Assembly: GCF_024166365.1 (NCBI RefSeq)
Contig: NC_064830.1
Coordinates: 90,574,968-90,638,967 of the forward strand
Length of the DNA stretch: 64,000 nucleotides
Reading direction: 5' to 3'
Source of the DNA: Elephas maximus indicus
Taxonomy: Eukaryota; Chordata; Mammalia; Proboscidea; Elephantidae
In this document: positions 1 to 13,004 of the stretch, piece by piece
Position numbering within the stretch: position 1 is the stretch's first letter
Layout of the letters: each line of letters starts with the position of its first letter
Notes under the pieces: generated by a model
Told to the model about the DNA's origin: nothing
The model's input: only the letters and a program-made list of their open reading frames with translations
The model's database searches: none
Translations under genes and position numbers: made by a program

Positions 1-115
1 CAAACAGTACACAACCAACTAGGTGGTAGAACAGAAGCACTACATATGTTATTAGGCCAATAAACTGGAATGTCCCATGAAACCATGACCCTAAACCTCC
101 AAGTCAAGAAACCAA
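1..115 (-). repeat. L1-like tail, class C (partial)
   Basis: Positions 27-105 match 655-732 of the next copy: 'gaacagaagcacta', 'tgaaaccatgaccctaaac'. The window edge cuts it. Confidence 0.6.
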
Positions 116-153
116 ATCCTATGAGGATTTTGGTTGTACATAAGCAGATACTC

Positions 154-178
154 TTTGTGTGTGTGTGCGTGTGCGTGT
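154..178 (+). repeat. Short TG-rich microsatellite
   Basis: TG and CG alternation 'gtgtgtgtgcgtgtgcgtg'. Confidence 0.8.
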
Positions 179-224
179 CATATAAATAGCTCTTAAAAGA
201 GCATAAATCTCAAGGCAGACATTT

Positions 225-740
225 TTTACCAGTTAAGATATACTATTGTTTTTTTTTTTTTTTTTTTTATCGTTTGGTTTTAAGAAGACTCCAGGCGTTA
301 TTTTTGCTTAAGGTTTAAAGATTATCTCAGGGTAACAGTTTCAGGAGTTCATCCAGCCTCCATGGCTCCAGAAAGTCTGAAGTCCATGAGGATTTGAAAT
401 CCTGTTCTGCATTTTCCCTCTTTTACTCAGGATTCTTCTATAGAATATTTGATCAAAATATTCAGTAACAGTAGCCGGGCACTGTTCAGTTCTGGTCTCA
501 TGGCAAAGAGGTAGCTGTTCACACATTCCATATCCTCCCCCTATTCCTGACTCTCCTTTTTCCTCTGTTGCTCCAGGTGAATAGAGACCAATTGTCCTGA
601 CTTTAACGGCCACTTGCAAGCTTTTAAGACCTCAGGCACTATGTTACAAACTAAGAGATAGAACAGAAGCACTAAATATGTTATTACTCCAATTAACTGG
701 GAAGTCCTGTGAAACCATGACCCTAAACTTCCAAAAATGG
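225..740 (-). repeat. L1-like tail, class C
   Basis: It is the reverse complement of the plus-strand copy at 19850-20440; for example, 345-430 pairs with 19995-20075. A T-run at 247-268 is its tail side. It shares a module with the other L1 3' UTRs ('agaccaattg', 'aagacctcag') but has a different end. The ORFs across it are not genes. Confidence 0.6.
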
Positions 741-814
741 TTCCCTTTTTTTTTTTTTTTTTGAGCGGGCATGTCATGACCAGACACTAGCTAAATCAGG
801 ACTGAATAGGTCTT

Positions 815-1790
815 TTTTTTTTTTTTCTATTGTACTTTAGATGAAGGTTTACAGAACACACTAGTTTCTCATTAAACAGTACACATGTTGTTTTATGACA
901 TTGGTTAACAGCCCCACGACATGTCAACACTCTCCCTTCTCAACCTTGGGTTCCCTACTACCAGCTTTCATGTCCCCTCCTGCCTTCTAGTCCTTGCCCC
1001 AGGGCTGGTGTGCCCCTTTAGTCTCATTTTGTTTTATGGGCCTGTCCAATCTTTGGCTGAAGGATGAACCTCAGGAGTGACTTCATTACTGAACTGACAG
1101 GATGTCTGGAGGCCATGCTGTCAAGGTTTCTCCAGTCTCTGTCAGGCCAGCAAGACTGGTCTTTCTTTTTGAGTTAGAATTTTGTTCTACATTTTTCTCC
1201 AGCTCTGTCTGGGACCCTCTATTTTGATCCCTGTCAGAGCAGTCAGTGGTGGTAGCCAGGCACCATCTAGCTGTACTGAACTCAGTCTGGTGGAGACTGT
1301 GGCGATGTGGTCCATTAGTTCTTTGGACTAATCTTTTCCTTATATCTTTAGTTTTCCTCATTCTTCCTTGCTCCCGAAGGGGTGAGACCAGTGGAGTATC
1401 CTAGATGGCCACTCACAGGCTTCTAAGACCCCAGACACTACTCACCAAAGTAGAATATAGAACATTTTCTTTATAAACTATGTTATGCCAATTGAGCTAG
1501 ATGTTCCCCGAGACCACGGCCTCCACAGCCTTCAGCCCAGCAATTCGGTTCCTCAGGGTGTTTGGATGTGTCTGTGGAGCTTCCATGACCTTGCCCTGTA
1601 CAAGTTGCACTGTCTTCCCCAGTATTGTGTGCTGTCTTACCCTTCACCAAAGTTACCACTTATCTGTTGTCTATTTAGTCTTTTTCCATCCCCCACCCCT
1701 TTCCTCCCTTGTAACCAGCAAAGATAGTTTCTTTTTGTGTGTAAACCTTTACATGAGTTTTTATAGTAGTGGTCTCGTACAATGGACTGA
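815..1790 (-). mobile_element. L1 3' UTR, class A
   Basis: A minus-strand L1 tail beginning 'ctattgtactttagatgaag'. It includes the block with 'tgtcaacactctcccttctc', and the same block occurs at 51840. No ORF2 remains. Confidence 0.75.
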
Positions 1791-2659
1791 GTAAGTCTTA
1801 TCCTTAAGGCCTATACAATTCTCTTTAAATCCTTCACAGCTGCTGGTGAGGTGGCCGTTATCGTTCCCATTTTGCAGACTGACAATCCAGGCTACATTAA
1901 CCTGCCCAAGGTTGTACATACTTCCTGTAACTTGGGCTCCAGCTCTGCTTGACCTGCTCACCTCCTGGGGCTGCCTCTGAAGACGGGAACTGAGGGAAGT
2001 ACCACGGAACCTTTAAAGAAAGGGATATGAGTGTCACCTTCAAGGGAAACCCATAACTCCATAAGTCCTGTCACCAACACTTCGAACTCAACCCCCTACT
2101 CAGATCACCTCTCTTCTACTATTCTTCGTCTCCTCTCTCTGTTTCCCCAGTGACCAGTCTTGTCCTCCCCTTTTTGCCTAAATCACTTGCCAGTCATGGG
2201 AGTTTGAGCAGCAACAACGCTTCAGCTCTCTCAGGGGTTTTTTGAGGCTCAAATGAGTGGGCTGAAGTAAATGAGCCAGCTTTAACAGCCTCAAGTTGCT
2301 TCTTTCTCTTCCCTTGGCTAGTTGCCCAGTAGGTTCCTCGACCACCAGGTGGCACTAGGCACGCGTTCATTGTGTTCCCTAAGGTCTCTCTAAGTTCTTC
2401 TGCTTGTTTCCTGCAGCATTTTACTCAAGCGAAATAGATCCTTTATTTTATTTTTCCCAAATTTGGCCCAATTCAAGTTAGTTTGCCTCCCAGAAAGGCT
2501 GATTCTTCCTCTTAGCCTGTTCCAAGGCTGCCTTCTGATTTATGCAACTACTGAGCAGGCCCTGGCAGTGGTGTCACTAGGGTTGGCATCACCCAGTGTG
2601 GTAACTCATGGTGTCGCCCCCATGGATCTTCTCCCGTACCAGACCATACAGAACCCTTG

Positions 2660-5600
2660 CTGTTGTTAGGTGCCGTTGAGCTGGTTCCTACTCACAGCAA
2701 CTCTATGCACAACAAAACCAAACATTGCCTGGTCCTGGGCCATCCTCACAATCCTTGCTATGTTTGAGTCCATTGTTGCAGCCCCTGTGTCAATCCATCT
2801 CACTGAGTGTCTTCCTCTTTTTTGCTGACCCTCTCTTTTACCAAGCATGATATCCTTCTTCAGGGATTGATCCCTCCTGATAACATGTCCTAACTATGTG
2901 AGACGTAGTCTTGCCATCCTTGCTTCTAAGGAGCATTCTGGTTGTACTTCTTCCAAGACAGATTTGTTTGTTCTTTTGGCAGACTTCACCAACACCACAA
3001 TTCAAAGGTGTTGGTTCTTCTTTGGTCTTCCTTATTCATCGTCCAGCTTTCGCATGCACATGAGGCAATTGAAAACACCATGGTGACAATTTTGCTTTTC
3101 AACACTTTAAAGGGTCTTTTGCAGCCAATTTGCCCAGTGTAATGCATCTTTTGATTTCTTGACTGCAGCTTCCATGGGTGTTGATTGTGGATCCAAGTAA
3201 AAGGAAATCCTTGACAGCCTCAATCTTTTCTCTGTTATTGTGGTGTTGCTTATCGGTCCAGTTGTGAGGATCTTTGTTTTCTTTATGTTGAGGAATAGTC
3301 CATATTGAAGGCTGTGGTCTTTGATCTTTCTTCATCAGTAAGTGCTTCAAGTCCTCTTCACTTTCAGCAAGCAAGGTTGTGTCATCTGCATAACGCAGGT
3401 TGTTAATGAGTCTTCCTCCAATCTTGATGCCTTGTTCTTCTTCATATACTCCAGCTTCTTCAATTATTTGCTCAGCTTACAGATTGAATAGGTATGGTGA
3501 AAGGATACAACCCTGACACACGTCTTTCCTGACTTTAAACCATGGAGTATCCCCTTGTTCTGTTCGAATAACTGCCTCTTGATCCATGTACAGACTCCTC
3601 ATGAACATAAGTGTTCTGAAATTCCCATTCTTTGTAATGTTATCCATAATTTGTTATGATCCACACAGTCAAATGCCTTAATATAGTCAATAAAACAGGT
3701 AAACATCTTTCTGGTATTCTCTGCTTTCAGCCAGGATCCATCTCACATCAGCAATGATGTGAGGGTTCCACGTTCTCATCTAAAACCAGCTTGAATTTCT
3801 GGCAGTTCCCTGTCAATATACTGCTGCAGCGTCTTTTGAATGATTTCAGCAAAATTTTGCTTGCATGTGATATTAATGCGATTGTTCGATAATTACCTTT
3901 CTTGGGAATAGGCATGAATATGGATCTCTTCCAGTCAGTTGGCCAGGTATCTGTCTTCCAAATTTTTTGACAGAGACAAGTGAGCACTTCCTGCACTGCA
4001 TCTGTTTGTTGAAATACCTCAATTGATATTCGGTCGGTTTCTGGAGACTTGTTTTTCCTCAATGCCTTCAGTGCAGCTTGGACTTCTTGAGTACCATCAG
4101 TTCCTGATCATACATTACCACCTGAGGTGGCTGACTGTCAACAAATTCTTTTTGGTATAGTAGCTCTGTGTATTCCTTCCATCCTCTTTTGATGCTTCCT
4201 GTGTCGTTTAATATTTTCCCCATAGAATTCCTCAATATTGCAACTTGAGGCTTGAATTTTTCCTCAGTTCTTTCGGCTTGAGAAATGCTGAGCGTGTTCT
4301 TCCCTTTTGGTTTTCTATCTCCAGGTATTTGCAAAGTCATCATAATACTTTACTTTGTCTTCTCGAGCCACCCTTTGAAATCTTCTGTTCAGCCCTTTTA
4401 CTTCATCATTTTTTCCTTTCGCTTTAGCTACTAGTTTGATGTTTGAGAGTAAGTTTCAGAATCTCTTCTGACATCCGTTTAGGTCTTTTCTTTCTTTCCT
4501 GTCTTTTTAATGACCTCTTGCTTCCTTCATGTATGATGTCCTTGATGTCATTCCACAACTCGTCTAGTCTTTTGGTCTTTAGTGATTCTTGAGATGATGT
4601 CTAAATTCAAGCGGGATAGACTCAAGGTTGTACTTTGGCTCTCATGGATTTGTTCTAATTTTCTTCTGTTTCAACTTTAACTTGCATATGAGTAATTGAT
4701 GGCCTCATCCACCTTCGGCCCCTGGCCTTGTTCTGACTGATGATATTGAGTCTTTACATTGTCTTTTTCTACAGATGTAGTCGATTTGATCCCTGTGTAT
4801 TCCATCTGTGAGATCCATGTGTATAGTCACTGTTTATGTTGGTGAAAAAAGGTATTTGCATTGAAGAAGTTGTTGATCTTGTCAAATTCTATCATGTGAT
4901 CTTCAGCATCCTTTCTATCACCTAGGCCATATTTTCCAACTGCAGATCCTTCTTCTTTGTTTCTAACCTTTTCAAATTCCAGTCACCAGTAATTATCAAT
5001 GCATCCTGACTGCATGTTCGATCAATTTCAGACTGCAGAAGTTGGTAAAAATCTTCAATTTCTTCATCTTTGGCCTTAGTGGTTGGTGTGTAAATGTGAA
5101 TAATAGTTGTATTAACTGGTCTTCCTTTTAGATGTATGGATATCATCCTGTCACTGACAGTGTTGTACCTCAGGATAGATCTTGAAATGGCCTTTTCGAC
5201 GAAAAATGCAATGTCATTCCACTTCAAGTTGTCATTCCCAGCATAGTAGACCATATGATTGTCAGATTCAAAATGACAAATACCAGTCTGTTTTAGTTCT
5301 CTAATGCCTAGGATATCTATCTTTATGTGTTCCATTTCATTTTTGACAATTTCCAGTTTTCCTAGATTCATCCTTTGTACATTCCAGGTTCTGATTATTA
5401 ATGGATGTTTGCAGCTGTTTCTTCTTATTTTGAATCGTGGCACATCAGCAAATGAAGGTCCCAAAAGCTTGACTCCATCCACATCATTAAGGTCGACTCT
5501 ACTTTGAGGAAGCAGCTCTTCCCCAGTCATCTTCTGAGTGCCTTCCAACCTGAGGGGCTCATCTTCTGGCGCTATATCAGACAATGTTCCCCTGCTATTG

Positions 5601-5810
5601 ATAAGGTTTTCACTGGCTAATTCTTTTCCGAAGTAGACCCCAGGGTCCTTCTTCCTAGTCTGTGTTAGCCTGACAGCTCAGCTGAAACCTGTCTGCCCTG
5701 GGTGACCCTGCTGGTATGTGAATACTAGCGGCATAGCTTCCAGCATCACAGCAACACGCAAGCCCCTGCAGTACGACAAACTGACAGATGCTTGGAGGAC
5801 AGGATCCTTA
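2660..5810 (-). mobile_element. RTE-clade LINE (BovB-like), near full length, inactive
   Basis: 3.15 kb on the minus strand. The largest open part (5584-4922) is an apurinic-type endonuclease: TWNVQRMNLGKLEIVKNEME, LGIRELKQTG and ALIITGDWN. Reverse-transcriptase and C-terminal pieces lie at 4343-3099 (EYTELLYQKEFVDSQPPQVV, LAESEEDLKHLLM), broken by stops and shifts. The 3' end (about 2660-2710) has the tail shared with AfroSINEs. BovB/RTE elements are known in Afrotheria and are thought to have entered mammals by horizontal transfer. Confidence 0.85.
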
Positions 5811-5904
5811 GTAATGTTTATTATCAATTTTAATATAGAATAATGTATGATAAATATAGTTGTAAATTGCTAAAATGTAATATTTTTCAGATTGTATGAA
5901 TACC

Positions 5905-6114
5905 CCCCAAAACACAAAACCCACTACCATCGAGTGGGTTCCGTCTTATAGACACTATAGGACACAGTAGAAATGCCCCATAGGTTTTCCAAGGCTGTAA
6001 ATCTTTATGGGAGCAGACTGCCACATCTTTCTCTGGTGGAGCCACTGGTTTTCGAACCACCGACCTTTTGGTTAGTAGTCCGGCGCTTTAACCACTGCAC
6101 CACCAGGGCTCCTA
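5905..6114 (-). mobile_element. AfroSINE
   Basis: A minus-strand tRNA-derived SINE. The head is at the right ('accaccagggctcct'), the B-box-like 'ggttttcgaaccaccgacc' at about 6048, and the tail 'catcgagtgggttcc' at the left. Confidence 0.85.
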
Positions 6115-7164
6115 GTATATGAACACTAACAACAAAATTGTTTTGTAAAATCTTTCTACCTTGAATTACAACATTATTGGTAGCTGAGTGGGAGCCTTTT
6201 TTGATTTATTCTTTCTTTTCTTTTAGTTACTACTTCGTTCTCAAAAAAGTTTTATTGATGTAGGTTCACAAATACTAATTACCACAATATTGTAGCTAAA
6301 ACACTGGAAAATTTGACAAAATCAGAAACTATAGAAACATTGGCAGCAATGAAAACAACAGGGAGTGCTTGTACCTGCCTGCAGACGAACTCACGTGATT
6401 CGAAGAGTCATTGTAATTGGGTAATAATGGCAGCTCTGACTGCAGTGCATTAGAAGATTCAAAAGTAAATTAGCATAGAATTTTAGCCTTGTAGGCATAT
6501 CGATACAATAAGCTGGACTTATGAAAAATGTTTTTGCTGTTAATATGGACAGTTCCATAAAAAATAATAAATTTCCACTGAAACACTGCACACAAAAATC
6601 TTGTAGTCATTTTGGTGTCACCCCCTTTCACAGTGTCACCTGGTGTGGTCCACATGTTCTGCATACTCCTAGCGATGCCACTGGGCCCTGGGCTGATTTG
6701 GACTGAACACTTGGTCCGTTAACTTCAAATCTGTGTAGACTTCCTTCCACCCACCCATCTGCTCACCATCCACTTGTCGATCTGACTGTCCATTCACCTG
6801 TCCATACACATACTCATCCGTCTCCCTACCAGCCATTCCTCCATACACCCAACAGATATGTAATGACCCCTGATGGTGTCTACTCCAGGCCTAATGCCCA
6901 TCCTTCGAAAGACAAGGAGAAATGACACATGGTGTCTCCCCTCTGTAAACTATCATCTAGAGAATCTTACCTTTTATTTTTCATGAACAAAGACTGACTG
7001 TTGAATCTCCCTCCTTGCCCTCAGCTTCTAACAACTGCAGCAATGAGAAGCAGCAAATGCTATTTCCCAGGTGTGTAACTGATCTGCAAAAATGACTGAG
7101 ACTGGAAGTATTAGGTCTTCTGTACAACAAATTCCTCCATTTGGGCAACACTCTGTCATTCATG
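6115..7164. other. Spacer, no gene seen
   Basis: AT-rich to 6700, then a degenerate C/A/T-rich stretch (6740-6850: 'ccacccacccatctgctcac' and similar) like a decayed tetranucleotide repeat. Open stretches are short and overlapping on both strands. Confidence 0.6.
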
Positions 7165-7300
7165 AACTTCATTCAGGCAACAAATGTTTACTGTGTGCCT
7201 CCTATGTGTCAGGCACTGTGCTGAGTGTTGGGGACAGGAAGGTTAAAAGGACACGGTCCTGATATTGAAGAAGCTTACAGTCCTTACCACAACACCTGGC
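7165..7300 (+). repeat. L2 3' end fragment
   Basis: 'gtgtcaggcactgtgctgag' is the common L2 end signature. Confidence 0.65.
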
Positions 7301-7539
7301 AGTCACTTTTTCCTGAAGCATCTCTTTCTGAGACTCACCAAAGTAGAGCTACTCACTTCCTCCCTGGGGTCACTCTGCTGTCTAGTATAACTTCGAATTC
7401 GAATGCATCTGGAGTATTTTGTTTTCCTGTTTAGGGGGCCCTTTCCTGTTTATCTTGCTTCCCCCCAGTGGCCAGCCCAGAGCCTGGGTCATGTCAGCAG
7501 CTCATGTGTATGGGATGAATGGACTAGTGAACAAATGCT

Positions 7540-7780
7540 GCACAGGCAGCAGGTGGGGTAGAGAGGGGTAAGTAAAATTATCAGCAGTGTGGTTAAGACT
7601 CTGGCACCTCTAGACTCACACTGCCTGAGTTTGAATCCTGTCTCCACTTTGTACTCGCTGAGTGATCTGAGGCAAGTGAAGCCACTTCTCTGTGCCTCAG
7701 TTCTGCACCTATAAAATGGGGATAACAGCAGCCCCCCCCCCAGGGCTGTTATGAGGATTAAATGAGTTAATACATATAAA
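7540..7780 (+). repeat. MIR SINE
   Basis: 'ctgagtttgaatcctgtctc', 'gtgcctcagttctgcacc' and 'gaggattaaatgagttaat' are in MIR order. A run of nine C lies at 7733-7741. Confidence 0.75.
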
Positions 7781-9269
7781 TTGCACTGTTTATATCATCA
7801 CAGATCTTTTGTTTTGTCATCCAGATGAATCTATGACTGCTCCTCCCTTCCATGGCTCAAGCCTCCCAGTTATTGACTAAAACCCTCCAGTGCTTCTGTC
7901 ATTCACCACACCAGCACTCCATGCCCAGGGCGTGCAGGGAATACCAGGCACTTTCAGAGGGGAGCTTCTTGCTGAGCACCTCTGTGTGTGTTTCTACCGT
8001 ATAACTCTATTTTGAGAAAATATTGAGGTTGAATAGGGAATTGTCCTTCAAAGACAGACAAATGACAGATTGCATGTAGCAAGAAAGCAGGGGGGTGGGA
8101 GGTGGACGTTAGGCCATATTCATTCAGATCCTGTGGGTCTGCATGGGGTGGAAACAGACCAAGAAACCCGAGGGCTTCTGCCCACCAGATTTCTGTTCTC
8201 TTTCATTCTCGAAACACAGAAAACAAACAACCCAAGACAAGACCCAAAGCTACTGAGTTTCACTCAGCTCAGGCAGTCAAACCTGAATTAAGTCAGCTGC
8301 TTCTGACCTGGTCCCTTCTCTTCCAGTATGTGCCAGAGGCAGCCCCTCCTGCCCACCCATCCTGCTGAAACCTTCTCCAATCAGCACCTTTGGGCTCAGG
8401 GATGGTGCAGAGATTTATTGAGTCAGGAACAGCAGCAGTAGAAATGACTGGCTGCTTGTCAAGCTCAGCCCCATACCCTCTCCTTGCCCTTGACCTCTTG
8501 TCACAGTTTGGGGGTGCCAGAAGGATAGAGCTAGTTTTGGCTAGTTATGGCCCCACTGGGATTAAGAGATGGGTGACACATGTGTCTATCGTTTCCTACT
8601 CATGTCACCCCCTCAGCTGCCTTTGTGTTTGTTTTTTAATGTCACAGTTGTGATTCACTGAAATGGGGCTGTGGGTTGCAGACACCCTAAGGATTTGGCT
8701 AAAGCCTCACTGCCCTCATCTGCAAAATGGGTGAGTGGAATTGCATTATAATTATATTATACATTGTTATGATCCTGAGTTGTCCTTGCCAAAGATGGGA
8801 TGTCTTACCTTGACCTTTCTCTGATTAGAGTTTACCTTGAAGGGGCCTAAAGAATCATGGAAGTATGCTGGACAGCTTGAGAAAATGGATGGGCTCTCAT
8901 TCTTCCAGTCTTCCTATCTCCTCCCTCATTGACCAAGGATGGAGCCTGAGTCTGAGGAAAGGGACCAACATAAAGGCCAAGGTTCCTGGTATCTTTGAAG
9001 GCCAGAGGCCTCTCTGCACTCACTCTTTTCTGTTAAGCCATTCCTGAGTCTCCCAGCCTTCTGGCCCACGTCATTTCTGGTCCATCTTTCATCCTCTGCA
9101 GAATCTGGGCCATCAGGCCACCTCTCCTTCCTCTTTATTGTTCTTTTTTTTTTTTTGTCACCATTTCCTTCTTGGAATTCAACCCTCCACTCTTACACCC
9201 TGAAATTTTCCTCATCTCCAAGTATCCCAGGGCTCTTTCTCCAACCATATTGTTTCTGAAATCTCCTCA

Positions 9270-10660
9270 TGGCTGCGCACCTCCAGATGAAGTTGCTGCC
9301 ACATTCTTTGTCCTCTCCTCAGCCCACTCCAGGTGGCCTCTCCCACTACCATGGCACAGCTCACTCCACAGTCACCAATGGCCTCTGTTGCTAGATCTAG
9401 GGACTTCTCTGTTTTTTACCTCACTGACATCTGTACAGCCCATGACATTGTTCACACTCTTTTTCTCCAGGCTGCCTTCCCATGATGCCCTTCTCCCTCC
9501 TGGTCTTCCTTCTTGTCTTTGAGGACTCCTTTTCAGTCTTCAGCTTTGCTGCCAGTATTGGGATCCATCCTTGGGATCTGTCCCAGACTCGTCTTTCTCC
9601 TCCCTCTTTAAACTCTCACCAGAACCTCATCCAGAACTTCTGCTGAGGGTTCCGATAAATCGTCAGTCCAGACTTTTCTCCTGAGATCCAAACTCACATA
9701 CCCAACTGCCCCTGGGACATCTCCACTTGGAGGCGCCAGAGGCCCGTCATGCAACACAATAATCATCAAAGCATAATAATGACAATAACCAATAACAAAA
9801 TGTCTTACTTTGTGCCATACATTCTTCTAAGCATTTCACATTTACTCATTAAACTTTCTTAGCAACACCAGGAGGTGGGTACTTTTGTTATCACACCCAT
9901 TTTACAGATGAAACTGAAGCCTAGAGAGGTGAAAGAGTCCAACTCTTAAACACTATAGTCTGGTTCTTCTCAAAACCAGTGTTGACCTAACCTACCCTCC
10001 TCATCCACTACTCTCTAGCTCCAGGACTATCACCCTGGTCCAGTCAGCCACCAGTCTTGTTGATTCTACTCCCCACTAGCTCACCCTATAGGCCCCCATC
10101 ACCTCCTTCCTGACTGATCTGTTTCTAGATTGTTGCCAACTCAAGCATCCCGGCTTTCTAAATTGTAAATGTGGATGATCTCAACTCCCTGATAATTTTC
10201 CTCAATGCTTCCCTCTGGCATCAAGATAAAATCCACATGCCTTAAGGGGGTTTTCAAAGACCTGGGGCTCACTTCCCCTTCACCTGCTCCTCCATTGCCC
10301 GGACCTCATCTCTTGCCACTTTCCATCTCCCACTCTGCTTTCCATCACTAACCTTGCTACACAAACAGACTCTTCTGTGTCTTGCCTCATCTATATCTGG
10401 CTAACTTTTCAGAAGCCTGCTCCCTCGTAGTCTACTGACTTCAGTTGCCTTGAAGACTCAGCTCAAGTTTCATCTCTTCCCGGAAGCCACCATGGAAACT
10501 CACACCTCCCCAGCCTGGATTGGGCTTTTTGTAGTCTCTGAGCTTCCCCTCTCACAGCAATGATCTTGCTTACACATATGCCTTCTCCGCTTACCCCAGG
10601 GCTGAGCCCTTGTGGCTTATGTTTTCTCCCCCACCCAGCAGAGGACTTGCACTACCAGCT
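9270..10660 (+). mobile_element. L2 LINE, degraded
   Basis: Loose matches to L2 ORF2 and 3' text ('ctgcccctgggacatctcca', 'gaagactcagctcaag', 'ttcccggaagccacc'). Nothing is coding. The 116-codon open stretch at 9172-9522 overlaps it and is not a gene. Confidence 0.6.
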
Positions 10661-10688
10661 GCCAATTAGGCTTGTTGTATAAATGATG

Positions 10689-10854
10689 GAGCCCTGGTGG
10701 CACAGTGGTTAAAATTTGGCTGCTTACCAAAAAAGCTGGCAGGTTGAATCCACCAGCTGCTTCTTGGAAACCCTATGAGCCAGTTCTACTCTGTCCTCTA
10801 GGTTCACTTTGAGTTGGAATCAACTTTATGAGAACAGATTTTTTGGGGGGAGGG
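10689..10854 (+). mobile_element. AfroSINE with target-site duplication
   Basis: It starts 'gagccctggtggcacagtgg'. The direct repeat tataaatgatg occurs at about 10678-10688 and 10855-10865. Confidence 0.88.
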
Positions 10855-10865
10855 TATAAATGATG

Positions 10866-12025
10866 AATAAATGAGTGAATGAATTAACGAGTATCCACTC
10901 TGTGCTCCTCCTAGGGACCAGATGCCTGACTCCTTGACTCAGAGGCTTCCAGGTCAGAAGTGGAGGGCTCTCACCAGGGTCTCTGTGAGGGCTCTGGCCC
11001 CATCCCAGCACCTGCCTCCTCCCGCCCCCCGAGGCTGACTAAAGTTTCAAGGTCAAGGGGAACCTTCTGCCTGTACAAGGAGGAAATCTGTGAGAAAGAG
11101 AGCTGGGCAGGGCATTTGCATCCACCCAAGTTTAGAGTGACCAGCAAGAAAGGCAAACCAAGTCATCTCTGTTTACAAAGACTCCCAAATTGGGAAGGTG
11201 TGGGCTGCCAGGCCCCCTTCTCTGCTCATTTAAATCACTTTCTCCGCCCTTAAACTTTGAGTCATGCTGATGGCTTTCCTTCCTGGCTCTGGCCTCCTGA
11301 CTGCCTCTCTGCTCACTTGCTTCCTTGATGTCTTGGTCTAGCTATTCTCCCAGTGGCCCTGGAGGTTGGAGCCCCATGCCTGACCTGCCAGTCATGACCA
11401 GAATAGTTCTCACTCTGTGATGGGTAATTGGGGCCCCAAAAAAGGGGGACTGGGAGGTTTTTTTTTTTTTGGGAGATTAAGGTCCAGGTAGAGAAAGACA
11501 AGAAGACACACATTTTAGACTCAAGAATTAGGGAGAGACTGGTACATAGGGTTTGGGATCTGGAGTTTATGGAGGGAGGGAATATTGGGGAACCAAATTT
11601 GTGAGAGTTCAAGAGATGCCAGAAGAGAAGTTGCCTGTACAATCCAGAGATTTAAAAAATAGAACAAGTCTACCTGCGGTTTGTCTACAGGGTCCCTTTG
11701 TCCCCAAATTTTCCTGCACTCTCCCTCATAGGAGCCTCAGGAATACTGGTGGGAAAGGATTATCTTTAGAGCTTGGGTGTCACTCTGTGGGAATGGAGAA
11801 CTGAACACTATGGGGAGGCTAGTGGGTGAAGAGCTGTCTCTGAACTATCTGAAGGAGAGAAGGGGGTCAGAGGGAGGCCTGACCATGGGAGTCCAGAAGA
11901 CAAGGAGACTCTGGGCATTGGGCTTGGAGGGGACATTGGGGATCTGGGGACCTGGGAGATGGAGCCAGGAGACCCGAGGCTGGAGGAATACTCTTCTCCA
12001 GAACTTCTCCTTCCGCCCTCCTCAG
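10866..12025. other. Region upstream of pseudogene exon 2
   Basis: It should hold the lost promoter and exon 1. The unique-looking sequence contains 'gctttccttcctggctctgg' at 11271-11290, which includes an ETS-like core. No exon 1 can be called with confidence. ATG at 11394 (atgaccag) is a weak candidate. Confidence 0.4.
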
Positions 12026-12131
12026 CCTTACCTTCTTCTCTCTGTTTCAACTTGGACAAGGACAAGCCAGCAGCCTTCCACATGGACAGCGCTGGGTTTG
12101 GACACAGTGTGGTGCGGTATGCTGACTCCTG
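12026..12131 (+). pseudogene. Pseudogene exon 2
   Basis: The acceptor is cctcag and the donor gtgagg. It reads ALPSSLCFNLDKDKPAAF, then DSAGFGHSVVRYADSW. At 106 nt it equals ITGAM exon 2. It is intact by itself and more like CD11c than CD11b. Confidence 0.9.
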
Positions 12132-12631
12132 GTGAGGACTGGCAGTGACTGACCTTTGGCTCTCACCAGCTCTTCTTTCTGCCGAAGGGTTCTGTCCTTC
12201 CCCATCTGCCTCCCCACATTTGCAAACTTTCTTCTCTGTCTGGTGTGGCAATTCCCCCAAGCTTGTGAGTATTTAGACAGAAAACAGAAGCTGTCTTGCC
12301 ATCACAATAATCACAATAATCATAGTTCACATTTATTGAGCCCTTACTAAGGGCCAGGCATTGTGCCAAGCATGTTATATGTAGACACTGCTTTAATTCT
12401 CATATCAACACTTTGAGGTAGGAATCATTCATCCAAGAAATACCTGTTGAGTGCCTACATAGGCCAGACACTGTCTCAGGAACTGGGCATACAGTAAAAA
12501 ATAAAACTCACAATTTTCTCCCCATGTGGAGGTTTAATTGTTATTTTCAGAGATGTGAAGTAAACTTGCCAAGTGGCAGTCTGGCTCCAGAGTCCACACT
12601 CTTACCTGCAATGTTCTAATTCTCCCCATAC

Positions 12632-12734
12632 GGTGGTGGTTGGAGCCCCCCAGGAGACAAAGGCTGCCAACCAAACAGGTGGTCTCTACCAATGTGCCTA
12701 CAGCAGGGACAAGTGTGAGCCCCTTCCCTGCCGG
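12632..12734 (+). pseudogene. Pseudogene exon 3, acceptor lost, -1 frameshift
   Basis: It reads [20 protein letters not shown], then CAYSRDKCEP. Where ITGAM has ccccacag|c, this copy has ccccatac|g, so the AG acceptor is gone. The block is 103 nt against 104 in ITGAM. One C is missing near 12728 just before the donor gtgagt, which shifts the frame. Confidence 0.88.
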
Positions 12735-13004
12735 GTGAGTCACTGCCCCTTTCTGGATCCAGGTCTGGGGGCCTGTGGGAGGCCAGCAGTCCTGCTTCCC
12801 AGCTTCAGCTTTGTCTGCAGACTCTTCATCCTCAGGCAAGCTTCCATCAAGTGTTCCCTGCCCATTGTACCTCTACACCCCCACAACTCTGCCAATGCCT
12901 GGAAGTCCCCTTGGCATTTCAGACCACCTTGTCTTCCATGGCTGTGGTGACTCTAGTTCTCTCTGTGCCCCTGAGTGTGACCATGTACATATCTGTCCTG
13001 TTAG

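Noticed and set aside
9172-9522. 116-codon open stretch
   Set aside because: It overlaps degraded L2, is rich in low-complexity S/L/P, and has no domain or splice logic.
11394-11423. Possible pseudogene exon 1 (atgaccag...)
   Set aside because: The first eight bases match the ITGAX start as I recall it, but an early stop follows and the donor phase does not fit exon 2. The match is too short.
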